The notes: generated from the letters alone by a model not told the origin. A DNA stretch of 64,000 bases from Cycas panzhihuaensis (GCA_023213395.1 CM041465.1:125247741-125311740); one strand, 5' to 3'; positions 32,534 through 44,160 are shown, numbered from the stretch's first letter. Program-made: numbers and translations.

Positions 32534-33700
32534 TAATTCAAATTTGAATGGGAAAGTAAAAACTTAAACCAATTGAAACAAATTCATAATCAATATACAA
32601 TAAAGTACATTTTTCATATTTGAAAATGTTATTACAAAATTCGGTTTTTCTAGTGCACTATTGCGCGCTTTCTTCACTGCTACAGCGATCGAGGATTGGA
32701 CAAATGAATGTTGAACATAATATTGGCGGCTACGTACTCTCTGGTACATTTCTCAGAGACTATGGCACAAGGTTTTGTTGTTTGTTCAACCGTAAAACCA
32801 TTTTCAGGATGCCTTTTGACTTGGGCATCTTCCCAAGGCTGCTCTAGCAATTTTCATTGTTCCTTAGTTGCATTTGACTTGGGCATCTTCCCAAGGCTGC
32901 TCTAGCAATTTTCATTGTTCCTTGGTTGAGTCTGAATCTTCCTGGACTCCTCCTGTGTCTCTCGATCAGATATGGGCTCTTCTTTCATGCTCCTTCCCGT
33001 CCGTACTACTTTCATACCTCTGTTTTTGTCCGTTCCTCACATAGACCAAGTTTTTTGAGCAAAATTGCATTTGGGCTACTATTCAGAGCTTTTTCCCCAA
33101 TTTTCACACTCCTCTCACTACGTCTAAGATTATTGGGTGCTTCTCCTTGCCTTTCGGACAGATCTAGGCGGTTTTACTACCTTCCCATTTCTATTCCTCT
33201 TTGAAAACCATTTTTCCATTTTTTTATCTTCATTTTCTAACCCTTTATTTGACCCATTAAAAATTGATTAAAATTAGTTTAAATCTTCGATTTCTTTTTC
33301 CCATTAGGTAGAGGACACTTATACGAATGTCCCCCTAAAATTTCGTGACAAACAGAGTCTGTTTTCTCCGTCAAATCACGTTTTCCATTAGGGTTGTCGT
33401 TTCTTGGTCGCATATAAAATGGGACTGGCTGCACCCTAGTAAAACACGATCGCACTTGAGGCAAGTTTGATCTCACTAGTTGTTGCTCTAGTCGTACCTG
33501 ACGCAAGTTTGGTCACATCGAGGACTGGACTGGTTGTACCCTGGTAAAACATAGTTGTACCAGAATGCTTTTTTTTTTGCATTGTCCAAATAGCATTTTT
33601 CTACCTAAAGAAGGTTGGAAATATGAAAATAAGTACCATCAAATGTTCTTATATTCATTTTGAAGAGTAAAATGCATTTAATAGATCTAAAATTGGATCA
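32534..33700 (-). repeat. D 5' LTR (1167 bp) with an internal tandem duplication
   Basis: Homologous to 17748-18880. It holds a near-perfect 58-bp tandem duplication (32815-32872 and 32873-32930) that the other LTR has once. Since LTRs are identical at insertion, the duplication arose afterwards. Confidence 0.87.
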
Positions 33701-34200
33701 AAAGCACCCATAATTTCATAGAATTTCAGTTCAACATTTAAAATTATTTCCATCAAGAACATCACCTTTCCAAGTGTTAGGAGTCGTCAAGTTATATCTA
33801 GACAAGGTCTGATGGAGAATCTTAAAATCGCAATAGATGATGTCATTATTAAAGAAAAATTTTATGTACTTAATGTTGGTGGAGTAGACATTGTCCTGGG
33901 AAGTCAATGGCTAAGGACCTTGGCAACATTTGAAATGAACATAGAGGAATTATTTATGAGATATAAGAAGGAAGGAAGAATTGTTGTACATCAAGGGGAA
34001 AAACTAGGAAATAGTCAGCTAATATCTTATAAACGAATGGAAAAATTAATTAAGCATATGTACAGCGGCGTTATGACTCAGCTCTTCTCTATTCAAGCAG
34101 AAATAATGCCAATAATAAAGAAAATGAACTTCAAAAAGTCATTCAAAAACATAAAGAAATTTTCCAAAATATTCCAATAGACCTACCTCTGAATAGAGGA
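33701..34200 (+). pseudogene. B protease, interrupted by D
   Basis: Begins STHNFI right after D, the second half of the DSG-STHNF active-site motif. It later reads FYVLNVGGVDIVLGSQWLRT, the end of a chromovirus protease, and a Lys-rich link into reverse transcriptase. The catalytic Asp side is left of D at about 17730-17747. Confidence 0.7.
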
Positions 34201-35350
34201 TCGGAACATCAAATTGAACTGCAAGCAGGTACTAATCCAATTGTTATTCGACCATATAAACAACCACATCATTATCGAAATGAAATTAAAAAAATTGTAC
34301 GTGAATTATTAGACCTAGGAGCAATAGCCCCTAGTAAAATCCCTTTTGCAGCTCCTGTAATCCTAATAAGGAAAAAAGATGGATCCTATCGCATATTCAT
34401 AGATTGTCGGGCACTGAACAAAGTTAAAATAAAAAATAAATTTCCTATACCAAGGATAGATGAGTTACTAGATGAATTGCAAGGAGCAGAATGCTTGTTG
34501 AAAATAGACTTAAAATCTGGTAATCACCAAATTCGAATTAAACCAAAGGACACATACAAAACGACCTTCAGAACACACCACAGTCATTATGAATTCAAGG
34601 TAATGCCTTTCAGCCTTACCAATGCACCAGCCACATTCCAAGCTATTATGAATAAGATTCTTAGCACCTTCTTGCAAAATTTTATCTTAGTCTTCTTTGA
34701 GGATATATTAATATTCAGCAAAATGTGGGGTGAACACGTAAACCATGTTGACCAAGTATTAAGCGTGTTAAAAGAACAAAAGTTTTATGCTAATAAGTCG
34801 AAATGTTATTTTGGATTGAAGGAAATAGAATATTTGGGTCACCTTATTTCAAAGGAATGAATAAAAGCTGATACAGAAAAGGTCAAAGCAATTCAAGATT
34901 GGCTGACACCCAAAAATTTCACTGAACTTCGACGGTTCTTGGGGCTAATAAGGTATTATCATCGTTTTGTTAAAAATTACGCACAGAAAATAGCTGCCCT
35001 AACCCGCTTATTAAAAAAGGATTCCTTTCAGTGGAATGAAGAAGCAACAATATGTTTTGCAACAACTTAAACAGATCATGGCCCACCTATCGATGCTAAC
35101 TTCGCCTGATTTTTCTAAAACTTTTATAATAGAATACAATGCATCAGGAATATGAATCAGGGCAGTATTGATGCAAGAAGGGAAGTCCATCGCATTTGAA
35201 AGCAGAAAACTAAACAATAGAGAAATGCTCAAATCCACCTATGATAAGTAAATGTTGGCCATTATACACGCCCTGGTTAAATGGCACCAATATCTATTAG
35301 ATGCCTTGTCTCAAAAAAATGACAATCAAATACAGAGTATCAACTAAAAG
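34200..35350 (+). pseudogene. B reverse transcriptase and RNase H
   Basis: Reads PAAPVILIRKKDG-like (FAAPVILIRKKDGSYRIF), [40 protein letters not shown], then LVFFEDILIFSKMWGEH at 34690-34740. The catalytic box is FFED in place of the usual YxDD, so the first metal-binding Asp is a Glu. The RNase H part after 34860 is broken by stops (DWLTPKNFTELRRFLGLI, RYYHRFVKNYA). Confidence 0.8.
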
Positions 35351-35358
35351 TCATTTTA

Positions 35359-36420
35359 ATGATAGAACCATTATGGACCATAGAATTACAATCGGAGTAC
35401 GCAAAATATCCTAATCTTCAACAACTTATTCAAAGAATTCAACAAGAAAAAGAAGATAAATTTGAATGGAAAAATGATATCTTATGGTATAAAGGACGAA
35501 TATTCTTAGGGGCAAATTCGTCATTCCATACCAAAGTAATAAATGAAGTACATATAGTACCTACCACAGGATATGAAGGTTTCTATAAAACATATTTAAG
35601 GGCCAAACAGTCGTTTTTTGGGGAAGGAATGAAAGAAGAAATTAAGAAATTTGTAACTAAATGTACAGTTTGCCAAGTAAATAAATATGAACATATTGTT
35701 ACACCAAGGTTGCTACAACCTCTACCTGTTCCACAACAAAAATGGGAAAGTATTAGCATGGATTTTATCACTGACCTACCAAAATCAGAGGGGAAGGATG
35801 CCATTTATGTAATCGTGGATTGCTTAACAAAATTTGCTCATTTTATACCCATCCAATCTAATTATAAAGCTTTGCAATCGGCTGAAGTATTTGTCAAAGA
35901 AATCTATAAATTACATGGGTTTTCTTAGACCATTATTAACGACAGAGATCCCAAATTTTTAAGTCGTTTCTAGCAAGAAATATTTCAACAAGTGGGTACA
36001 AATTAGAAATGAGTATCAGTTATCATCCACAAATAGATGGTCAAACAGAAGCTATTAACAAATGTTTAGAAAACTAATTGAGAAATTATGTACCTGATAA
36101 ACAAAATTCATGGGTCAAATGGTTACATTTAGTTGAAGCATGGTATAACTCTTCTTATCATTCATCCATTAAAATAACCCCATGTCAAACATTATACTGC
36201 TATCAACCAACTCAATTAAAGGACTGGTTATACAAGGATAGTAAAGTTTCGACAATTAATGACTATCTCCAAGAATCACAGAACATAATTCAAATATTTA
36301 AGCGACATTTAGAAGAAGCTAGGAATTGGATGAAACGGCAAGCAAATAAACATCGTATTGAAAGAATATTTGAAATTGGAGATTGGGTCTATGTAAGACT
36401 ACAACCATATAAGTAAGCAT
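35359..36420 (+). pseudogene. B integrase
   Basis: An open piece of 189 codons covers the zinc region (EVH, with the second His apparently lost, then CTVCQVNK) and the core start SISMDFITDLPKSEGKD. After a stop at 35926 it reads IINDRDPKFLSRF (second Asp) and IDGQTEAINKC (Glu). The C-terminal part is open at 36078-36416 (WLHLVEAWYNSSYHSSIKI, FEIGDWVYVRLQPYK). Confidence 0.8.
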
Positions 36421-36804
36421 CATTAAAGAAATCTCAAAAGGAAAAATTGAGTCCCAAATTCTATGGGCCTTATCGACTTAAATAGAAGATAGGAGAAAGT
36501 ATGCCTTAGAACTTCCTACTTCTAAACTACATAATGTATTTCATGTATTGTGCCTCAAGAAAAAATTGGGGATCATATACAGGTGCAGGCAAAATTACCT
36601 CTCTTAGATGACGAAGGGAAACTAATCTTATTAGCGAAAGCTATCATTGATATTCGAGAATGACGGTTACAATCGAAGACTATTCGAGAATACTTGATCA
36701 AATGAAAATAGTTGCCTCATGAAGATGCCTCTTGGGAATCTGTTGATTTTATCAAACTTCATCCTGACTTAATGAATGAAAGTTTCGTATGCAAAACATC
36801 TTAA
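36420..36804 (+). pseudogene. B integrase end and chromodomain
   Basis: Reads SPKFYGPYRL, then, with stops, LPLLDDEGKLILLAKAIID, QSKTIREYLIK, HEDASWESVDFIKLHPDLM. The last part has the aromatic/acidic pattern of a chromodomain, as in plant chromoviruses, where it guides integration to chromatin marks. Confidence 0.7.
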
Positions 36805-36815
36805 GGGGGAGGAAT

Positions 36816-37056
36816 TGTTATGAACCTCCCTAATCATTAACAAAAGGGTGCCATGAATAGTTGTAACTATTGGTGAATAAGGTCCATCATGTTCATATAA
36901 ATATGTCCTCAGATGTAATGTTTATCATTACTTATTCTTTTATCAATTAATTATTTGGTCAATTGACTATCAATATATCTTTAAGCGTGTGTATGTGCTC
37001 TCGATTGCTCTCTGAAGCTTAGTATCTGCCTCTAGTTACAGAATAGGTCCGTAACA
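36816..37056 (+). repeat. B 3' LTR (241 bp)
   Basis: Follows the purine tract AAGGGGGAGGAAT (36803-36815). Starts TGTTATGAACC and ends GTAACA, followed by the target copy CCTAT. Confidence 0.92.
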
Positions 37057-38325
37057 CCTATCTTGACCTTTACCAGGACTCAGAATATTAAGTTATGACC
37101 TTACAAAGTAATCATCCACATTTGTACTATCTAGATGCAACCCATCCACATCAACAAAGTACAAATATCCAACAACTAACTGTCACAAACTTTGAGTAGG
37201 CTACCTACCATCTTGTTGCAATTCCTACAATCATCTACATATAATCACCCAAACATGAACTCACTACATAGTTTCACTATGGTAACTCTAAGGCAAAGTC
37301 CAATTTAAGCACCAATATGTCACAATTTACCACATGTACTACTCATCTCAAACGAGTTCTCACAAATCATCACTTTTTGCCGTTGGAACCAACATATGTT
37401 TGATATATTTCTAAAAAGAGGATTGAACAACAATATGACCATTTCAAGAGCAAATAAATTTTAAGTACAAATTTTGGAGTGTTACTAAAAATTTCAAAAT
37501 GATGCCATATAGGGCCAAAAACTAAGTTAGCCCTCTTTCTCCATGTGACTAGCATCTAGCAACAAATGGGGGATAAAGTTCGGATTTCAAAATGTTACCA
37601 AATATGGTTTGATTAAAATCCAAAGTTAGAAAATATAAAATTCTAATAAACTCTCACCTTAGAAAATATAAAATTTATCTGTTGATTGAAAAGTGGATGG
37701 AATGGTATAGCAATTTAAGTTGTTTGCCTTTCTACATTCAAAATCGGCATCAAGTGTCTTCATGGTCTACACAACCATCATGACCTCCTCAAAATTACAT
37801 CTCCAATGTGCTTGAATAGGCACTCCTCACATCTCCTTTATTTCCATTATTGCCCATTTGCAGCTTCCATCTGTCTATCAGATCACATAGAGTAGTTTCA
37901 ATTCAAAATTTGAATAACCATTCTGAAATCATTCCCATATTGCATCTTCTTCATTTAGCTCTTCTAGGAAAGAACCCTATGTCTACAAAGGTCTCCACTT
38001 TCAATAAATTCTAATTTGAATTCACAGATTTTAAATTTGTATTTTTTGAAACTGCATTCTACTCAGTGTCTTTATATCCCCCTATAGTAGTCCTAGCTAG
38101 CCTTCTTAATGCTTCTTCGTGATGTATGGATGTGCCTTCCATGGGCTTCACACTTGATGTTTTTGTTGCAAGTGCTAACACAAGACCAAATGTCCCTATC
38201 TAAAATATGACCGAGTGTTGGGCTTCATTCAAATTTATGGTGCTTACCTTAACAACCAAAAATACTTAAAACAATTGACCTTACAAATCCAAACATAGGG
38301 TAACCTTCAAAAGGAAAAATAAGGT
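37057..38325. other. Gene-free stretch after B
   Basis: About 1.3 kb of AT-rich DNA. The first 40 bases continue the J reading frame left of B. Nothing else is recognised. Confidence 0.5.
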
Positions 38326-38875
38326 AGTCGTTGATGCAATGGTTGTAGCTTTTGACGAGGAGAACCTTCATCCTTCATACCACTTCCTTGTCCAAACTCT
38401 TCAAAATACCGACTCAGCTAAAGACGCCTAAAATCTGCTGGCAAAAGTGCATGAAAAGGGCCCTAAAGAAGCGCAGAAGAGTACCTGAATGACAATGAAC
38501 CAAAGGAAGAAGCTAAAACATAAAGCCAAAAATCAGCCTGATTCTGGTAAGGACAATCCACACATAGACTCAAATGATATCCCTAAAGCAAATGGATAGG
38601 ATTTTGAAGATCTTTGCTCAAAATCTGATGAAGATTTGAATTCACCAAATGACCTGAGCCTCACCAAGATTACAGGAAAGCCCACATTTGGGATTGCTGG
38701 AAGAGTGAAAGTTGAAGAACCTGAACCCCAACCTTTACAGGTAATTCTTCATGGAGACACATGCACCCTGACAGAAGGTATGAGCAACATTGTCCTAGTT
38801 TATGTTGACAGATTAGTAGCTAGGATTCAAATGATGTCAAGACATACATTGATATGCATGTATTGAAGACTATTT
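38326..38875 (+). pseudogene. Charged coding trace upstream of the 264-codon ORF
   Basis: Plus-strand frames read an acidic/basic segment, for example VAFDEENLHPSYHFLVQTLQ, and an open 76-codon piece (38636-38866) with KITGKPTFGIAGRVKVEEPE. It looks like the remnant of one protein with at least three stops. Family not recognised. Confidence 0.35.
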
Positions 38876-39670
38876 ATGATTCCTCTCAACTCAGTCACAT
38901 CTTCTATTTTCATCTTCGAAAAAATCAAAATTATGATAGCATATCCTACAGTAACTCTAGAAATTTCCTTTAAAGAAACAAGGAACATAGACAAAATACT
39001 ATATGATCAAAATCTTGTCTATCAAGGTCATCATATGTTTTGGGTAGGTTACTTAATCATAAAGTTCAATCATGTCAAAATAATGTTCCATCTTTGTATA
39101 GCCTTAATCGGGAAATATGTGCATGTAATCATTATGGAAATCTTCATCATACATGGTACCGAGAATTTTTTGGGTAATATGGAGGAAACAAGACATCTTG
39201 TTAGTTCTGCGCACGTATCTAAACAGGTAAAGTTAGGAAAGGGATCATTGTCGCTCCTTTCCTTTCAAGGGGGTGATCATTGGCTCAACAAGTCAATCAT
39301 CCTAGCAAAATTGGAGACAAATAAAGAGGAATCTACTTGCTTCATGGAGTCGAAATCACATGAAATCATATTTGATCCAGGAAGACCACGCCTTCACCAA
39401 GAACACATAGGAAGATTCGTCAAACAGGAAACAGGAAGCAACATAGCAGACAAGACATACAAGTTTTATAGCATTTTGTTTGAAGACAAGGCTTATGACA
39501 TTGTATTTAGAAAAATTCCAAGACTCAAGAAATGGAAATTCAAACAACACTTCAAAGTCAAGTCCTATGTTAGTTTGTGTCAATCTTGTCAGTCCTTAGC
39601 ACTAGGTGTCATGTTGTCCTCAGTTTTTGTAGTCTCAACATTAAACATTAAGGGAGGTATTAGAATATAA
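38876..39670 (+). CDS. Unknown 264-codon ORF next to an LTR-like start
   Basis: ATG at 38876, stop at 39668-39670. The first half is hydrophobic and Ile/His-rich. The second half is basic (KIPRLKKWKFKQHFKVKSY) with one CQSC pair near the end. I see no catalytic motif and do not recognise the family. It ends inside a purine-rich stretch (AAGGGAGG) followed by TATTAGAATATAATG, which may be the PPT and LTR start of element H, so it may be the last ORF of that element. Two overlapping frames look equally coding-like in places, so chance is possible. Confidence 0.35.
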   Translation: MIPLNSVTSSIFIFEKIKIMIAYPTVTLEISFKETRNIDKILYDQNLVYQGHHMFWVGYLIIKFNHVKIMFHLCIALIGKYVHVIIMEIFIIHGTENFLGNMEETRHLVSSAHVSKQVKLGKGSLSLLSFQGGDHWLNKSIILAKLETNKEESTCFMESKSHEIIFDPGRPRLHQEHIGRFVKQETGSNIADKTYKFYSILFEDKAYDIVFRKIPRLKKWKFKQHFKVKSYVSLCQSCQSLALGVMLSSVFVVSTLNIKGGIRI

Positions 39671-39685
39671 TGTTTAATGTATATG
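39658..39685 (+). repeat. Start of putative H 3' LTR (interrupted by F)
   Basis: TATTAGAATATAATG follows AAGGGAGG. If F is removed and the flip at 54487-55607 is undone, it joins the reverse complement of 54878-55236, which ends TCTAACA. This gives an LTR-like unit of about 387 bp with T(A/G)TTAGA...TCTAACA ends. No second copy is in the window. Confidence 0.4.
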
Positions 39686-40053
39686 TGTTGAGGGAATGGA
39701 TCTAGGGATCTAGTGCACTAACACTACACAATGGCAAATAGTGGAGAGAAGCACAATGTACTCAACAAGAGAAATGCTAATAGCTTGAGCTCAAAGAGGA
39801 GAAGTGTAGAATATGATCACTCTCCATGTAATTTCAGCTTATATAATGAGAATGCTCATTAGGGTTTGGAATTTGAGTTTTCCCTCCCAGTGACATTCAA
39901 ATGAGATTATATGAAATTACAATGAAATGAACTTTGTGTCATTTCACTTAAGTGACTTAAGCATAGTCACCTTATCCTAAAGTTATAAACATAAAAGTGA
40001 CTTTATCTAATTCTAACTTTATGAAATGACCATGTGACATTAACATTGTCACA
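39686..40053 (-). repeat. F 3' LTR (368 bp)
   Basis: On the minus strand it starts TGTGACAATG beside the tract AAGGGGGGGGAT (40054-40067) and ends CCTCAACA. Its reverse complement matches 55242-55607. Confidence 0.92.
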
Positions 40054-40385
40054 ATCCCCCCCTTAATGGCAGAAGGTCATTTTCCTTTATCTTATTCTAA
40101 TCTATGAGGTCTTCATTTTAGCCTCATCATTACATTGAGAAAAAAAATTCTACAACCCACAAGACACTTCTGTGAGAAAACCCTCAGGGGAATAAAAACC
40201 CACGAACTTGGCTTCCTATTTTATGAAGTGGCTCAAGCGGCTCTTTGAGTGTATCCAAGATAACCAAGCAGTACAAGTTGGTTGTGCAGCTTCAATCTGT
40301 TGAGTCTCCATATACCGTTTCGTCATCCCCCATGCCCTTTCGGGTTTTCATAGGTTCTGATTTTCGAAACAAGTAGAACCCAACT

Positions 40386-40490
40386 CCTTCCACACCCACA
40401 AGGGGTTTTCACAAATGGGAGAGAGTAGAGACTTACTCTAATCCTTCTATGCCCACAAGGGGTTTTCACGAATGGGATAGAGTATGTTGG
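40386..40490 (-). repeat. 57-bp direct duplication in the F 3' region
   Basis: CCCACAAGGGGTTTTCAC occurs at about 40395 and 40452 with similar surroundings, just downstream of the RNase H end on the minus strand. Confidence 0.65.
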
Positions 40491-40499
40491 TCCAGTGTG

Positions 40500-41325
40500 C
40501 CATCTCCTTCAATCAGTTGGAGATGGAGGCCCTGAGGCCGAGCTGCTATCAGAATTGTTCAAGCTTCACCCTTTGCAGTGGTTTGGTCAAGATATCAGCC
40601 ACTTAATCTGTTGTGGGGCAGTGTTCCAATTGTATTGTGCCGTCACGAACCAGTTCCCAGATCCTGTGGACTTTTGTACTAATGTGCTTTGTACGATCAT
40701 GAAAAACAGGATTCCTGGCCATGTGGATTACTGACTAATTGTCCACATGTAAGCTCGTTGGACCTATCTGGGTGATATCCAAAGTATGTAATAATTTGCG
40801 AAGCCATATCACCTCCTTGCTAGTCTCAGAAGCAGCTATCTATTCGACTTCAGCAGTAGAATCTACAGTGATTTTTTGCCGCCTTGACCTCGATGAAATT
40901 GGAGTTGTTCCAAGAAATGTGATGTACTCGGACGTTGATCTTCCCGTATTTTTGTCACCGGCAAAATTTGAGTCTGTGTATGCTGTAAATCTGAAATCAT
41001 TGTTGTGCTCATGCAATAAACCAAGTTTGCTAGTCGTCTTTAGGTACTTCAACACTCGTATTGCTGCTTGCCAATGGTTCTGCTTTGGACTTGTCATGTG
41101 ACGGGCAAGAATACCAACGGCATGGGCAATATCTGGTCTTGTGTTGGTAACATAAATGAGGCTACCTACAATTTGCTGATAGAGTGTTGTGTCTGCCTCT
41201 CGAGTGTCTTCATCGGAAAGTTTGACATTGGGTTCCATTGGAGTATACATTGTTCTGGCATCTTCTAATCGGAACTTGATTAGAAGATTGTTGATATATT
41301 TTCCTTGGGAGAGAGATTTTTCCAT
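40500..41325 (-). pseudogene. F RNase H
   Basis: The minus strand reads PMEPNVKLSDEDTREADTTL, GSLIYVTNTRPDIAHAVGIL, HWQAAIRVLKYLKTTSKLGL and YTDSNFAGDKNTGRSTSEY, a typical Copia RNase H. It is open for 161 codons, then a stop at 40840. Downstream it continues with SETSKEVIWLRKLLHTLDI and ADILTKPLQRVKLEQF, the conserved Copia C-terminus. Confidence 0.85.
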
Positions 41326-42190
41326 TGCATTAGGTTACCTCAATTCCCAAGTAATATCTCATTAGTCCGAGGTCAAACAGTTCAAAGGATTTTGACAAGT
41401 CCATCTTTAATTTGTTGATATCACGCTCCTTTGTTTCCAGTTATCAACATGTCGTCCACAAAGATCAGGAGATATGTGACTTTGCCTTTTTCTCTCTTAA
41501 TGAACAAAGTTGCATCAATGTCTTGATAGTCACATACCTCATATCCAAGTTGCCTCATTCTGTTGGGCAACTTGGTGAACCAAGTGCGAGGGGCTTGTTT
41601 TAGGCCATATAGTGACTTTTTCAATCCTCACACTTTTTGTTCCTGTCCTACTATCTCAAAGCCTTCAGGCTGTGTCATGTAGATTTCTTCTTCCAAATCT
41701 CCATTGAGAAAAGTAGTTTTCACATCGAGTTGGTGGATTTCCCAACCCTATTGAGCAGCCAAAGCCACAAGTGCTCTGATTATGGGCCATTTGGTAGTTG
41801 GTGCAGAGACTTCTGTGTAGTCGATGCCTTCCCTTTGGGTGAATCCTTTTGCGACTAACCTCGCCTTGTGTTTTTCAAGGGTGTCGTCTGATCTGTATTT
41901 ATTTTTGAACACCCATTTGTTTCTTACTACCTTCCTTCCCAAAGGCAGATCAACGAGCTGCCATGTACCGTTCTTGATCAAGGATTGGTATTCCTCATTC
42001 ATGGCATTTCTCCAAACTGTGTGTTTCACAGCTTCTTGGTATGATAGAGGCTCATCATTTGAAGCAAGGTGCAGTTCAGATGGTTCAAGCTCTATGGGAA
42101 GTGGTGTTTGCTCCCTTGCTCTGTAGGCACCGCTTCGAGTGCCAGTTTTGCCTACCTCATCAGATCTCAAGTCTTTGTGCAATTGGTAGG
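41326..42190 (-). pseudogene. F reverse transcriptase
   Basis: The minus strand reads [55 protein letters not shown] and the catalytic LIFVDDMLITG near 41440-41470. There are stops near 41750 and 41420 and a shift near 41625. N-terminal linker at 42060-42180. Confidence 0.85.
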
Positions 42191-42545
42191 CTTCTCAAAA
42201 ACCTTTGGTTGGGAATGACGTTCTCATTTCCACAACATCCTGGTCTTCATTCTGATCCTGAAAAGGATCATGGGAGATGTATGGCCCAGAGGTCGATGAC
42301 ATTGCTGGAGAAGACGGCCCTGCAACTGAAGGTGGTGAAGGTGGTTCTTCTGCAACTCTTTTTCCTTTTGATGCTTAACGTGGTGATTCCTAGCTATTCT
42401 CCCAAGATGGCGCTGGATTGGCGCACATTGGCACAGGATCTTAGTCAAGGATAGTGTCCTCCAGGGCTCTATTATCAGATTCCAAAATTTTGAGTATTTC
42501 TTCAACGTCTCCCCCCCCAAATGTTGGAATCTGTACATCATATTC

Positions 42546-43484
42546 CTAGACATAGTTGTATCTATGAGATGGTGCTTTAGAATCAAGTTGAAGTAGTTGA
42601 TCCTCTGTCTCCACAAACACCACATCCCTAGTGATAATGATCTTCTTTAATGTTGGAATGAAGACCTTGTACCCTTTCTTGTTCATGGGGTACCCAACAA
42701 AGATGCCCTTTAAAGCTCGCGGCTGGAGCTTATTTCTATGCTCATCAAGAATGTGAGCATAACAAGTAGAGCCAAAAATTTTGAAGTGATGGACGGTGGG
42801 GGTCCGTCCAGTCCATCGTTCATTTGGAGACGGGCCGAGCTTCGATGGATTTATGTTGTTCCTCCAGTAGACTGCAGTATAAATAGCTTCGACCCAAAGA
42901 TATGCAAGTACATTCTTGAAGACAAGCATAGATCGTGCCATATTCATTATGGTTCTATTAGCCCTTTCAGCAACACCATTCTACTGAGGGGTACCTGCAA
43001 TAGTTGTTTGATGCTTGATCCCCCGCTGATGCAAGAAGTCTTCAAATTCATTTGAAGTGTATTTGCCACCATTGTCAGTCCTAAGACACTTCAGTTGATA
43101 TCCAGATTCCTTCTCTATGAGAGTCTTGAATGCCTTGAATACTGTGAATGCTTCATCTTTTGATTTCAGAAAGGTCACCCATACCTTTCGAGTGAAGTCA
43201 TCAATAAATGTAATGTAGTACCTCTTCCCTATGAGAGAAGGGATAGGCATAGGCCCACAGATGTCTGAGTGTACTAATTCAAGAGGTTGACTAACTTTCC
43301 ATTGACTCTGGGGAAATGGCTGTCGGTGAGATTTGGCAAGAATGCAAGCTTCACATTTGAATGGCTTACAGGATAATCTGGGCAGACCTGGAGTGGAATG
43401 GGAGATTTCCTTAAGTCGATCAAGTTTGACGTGCCCCATGTGAGCATGCCAGAGAGCTTCTGGGGACAGCTTGGAATGAGTCAA
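42546..43484 (-). pseudogene. F integrase, one stop in the core
   Basis: Minus strand: LWHAHMGHVKLDRL and CEACILAKSH (HHCC), HSDICGPM (first Asp), RTDNGGKYTSNEF (second Asp), then a TAG inside TPQ-NGVAERANRT near 42979, which carries the Glu. The following piece has the Copia hallmark FGSTCYAHILDEHRNKLQPR and GIFVGYPMNKKGYKVF. Apart from the stop it is well preserved. Confidence 0.87.
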
Positions 43485-44160
43485 TGTGACATTCTATGCA
43501 AGTTCTTCTTCGACACAGATGGGGTCAACAACTTGGTATGCAGAAGAAGACAATATTGTTCCAATCAGTCTAAATAGCTTACCTTCAAGTTTCCCAGTCA
43601 TTACCACAGAACATGAAAGCGGGTGAATAACACTAAGAACTTGATCATTAGCTGTGACACTCAGGTCGAATACACGGGAGACAAAGTGTGGATAACGACA
43701 GAAGGTTTTGTTTGAGATGGGAAATATACATGACATCTTTTAAAGTAAAATTAGGCAGGCCTAGGAGCTTCAGGCGTATGGAGCCCATGCCTTGAACAAG
43801 TTGTGTCGACTTATTGGCCATGTGTACTACTCTGGTGACCTCTGAATCAAAACCCTGGAAGAAGTCTAGGTGACAAGTCATGTGTTGGGTAGCTCCTGTG
43901 TCCATAACCCAGTCTGATGATGATGTTGATGCAGTATTTGCCCATCCAAGAGGTCGAGGTAGTGGCGAATCAAGCTGACAAATGGTTGTGCCACAGCGTG
44001 CCCCGATGTACCTCTTAGGTCTAGAAGCAACAGATGAAGTGGATGCTTCCCTGCTTTGTTGAATACGTGCCTCAATGAGATTTGCTCCTGCAAATAAGTC
44101 ATCATGACTCTCATCAACATTGTGTGTTTGATGTTGCTGTTGTTGATGCCGAGGCAATCT
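43485..44160 (-). pseudogene. F protease
   Basis: Minus-strand DWVMDTGATQHMTCHLDFF holds an intact DTGA active site, and MGSIRLKLLGLPNFTLKDVM and LKQNLLSLSTL follow as in Copia proteases. The N-terminal part overlaps the gag zinc-knuckle end, and the link to the integrase is frameshifted. Confidence 0.8.

Larger units (their letters stand above)
17748..33700 (-). mobile_element. Gypsy-D, long-LTR element carrying nested C2 and E
   Basis: LTRs of 1133 bp (17748-18880) and 1167 bp (32534-33700) share inverted ends TGATCC/GGATCA. The flanks AAACT and AAAGC are an imperfect five-base match, so the target copies have diverged or the border is off slightly. The minus strand carries an iMet-type PBS, gag, protease, reverse transcriptase, RNase H and integrase in Gypsy order, mostly in frame but with many stops. 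C2 and E sit between gag and protease, 52 bp apart. Confidence 0.88.
7114..37056 (+). mobile_element. Gypsy-B, chromovirus split by two nested insertions
   Basis: LTRs of about 240 bp (7114-7353 and 36816-37056) are flanked by CCTAT at 7109-7113 and 37057-37061, a perfect 5-bp target duplication. B's own sequence is 7354-10064, 17510-17747 and 33701-36815. The gaps are C1 and D. Gag, protease, reverse transcriptase, RNase H, integrase and a C-terminal chromodomain can all be followed in order on the plus strand, each with stops. The intact duplication shows that the two LTRs, 30 kb apart, belong to one insertion. Confidence 0.92.

Noticed and set aside
38876-39670. Host gene call for the 264-codon ORF
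   Set aside because: No intron signals or recognised domain, and it abuts an LTR-like start; kept as unknown only.
41824-42126. 100-codon plus-strand ORF within Copia-F
   Set aside because: Shadow of the F reverse transcriptase region on the minus strand.
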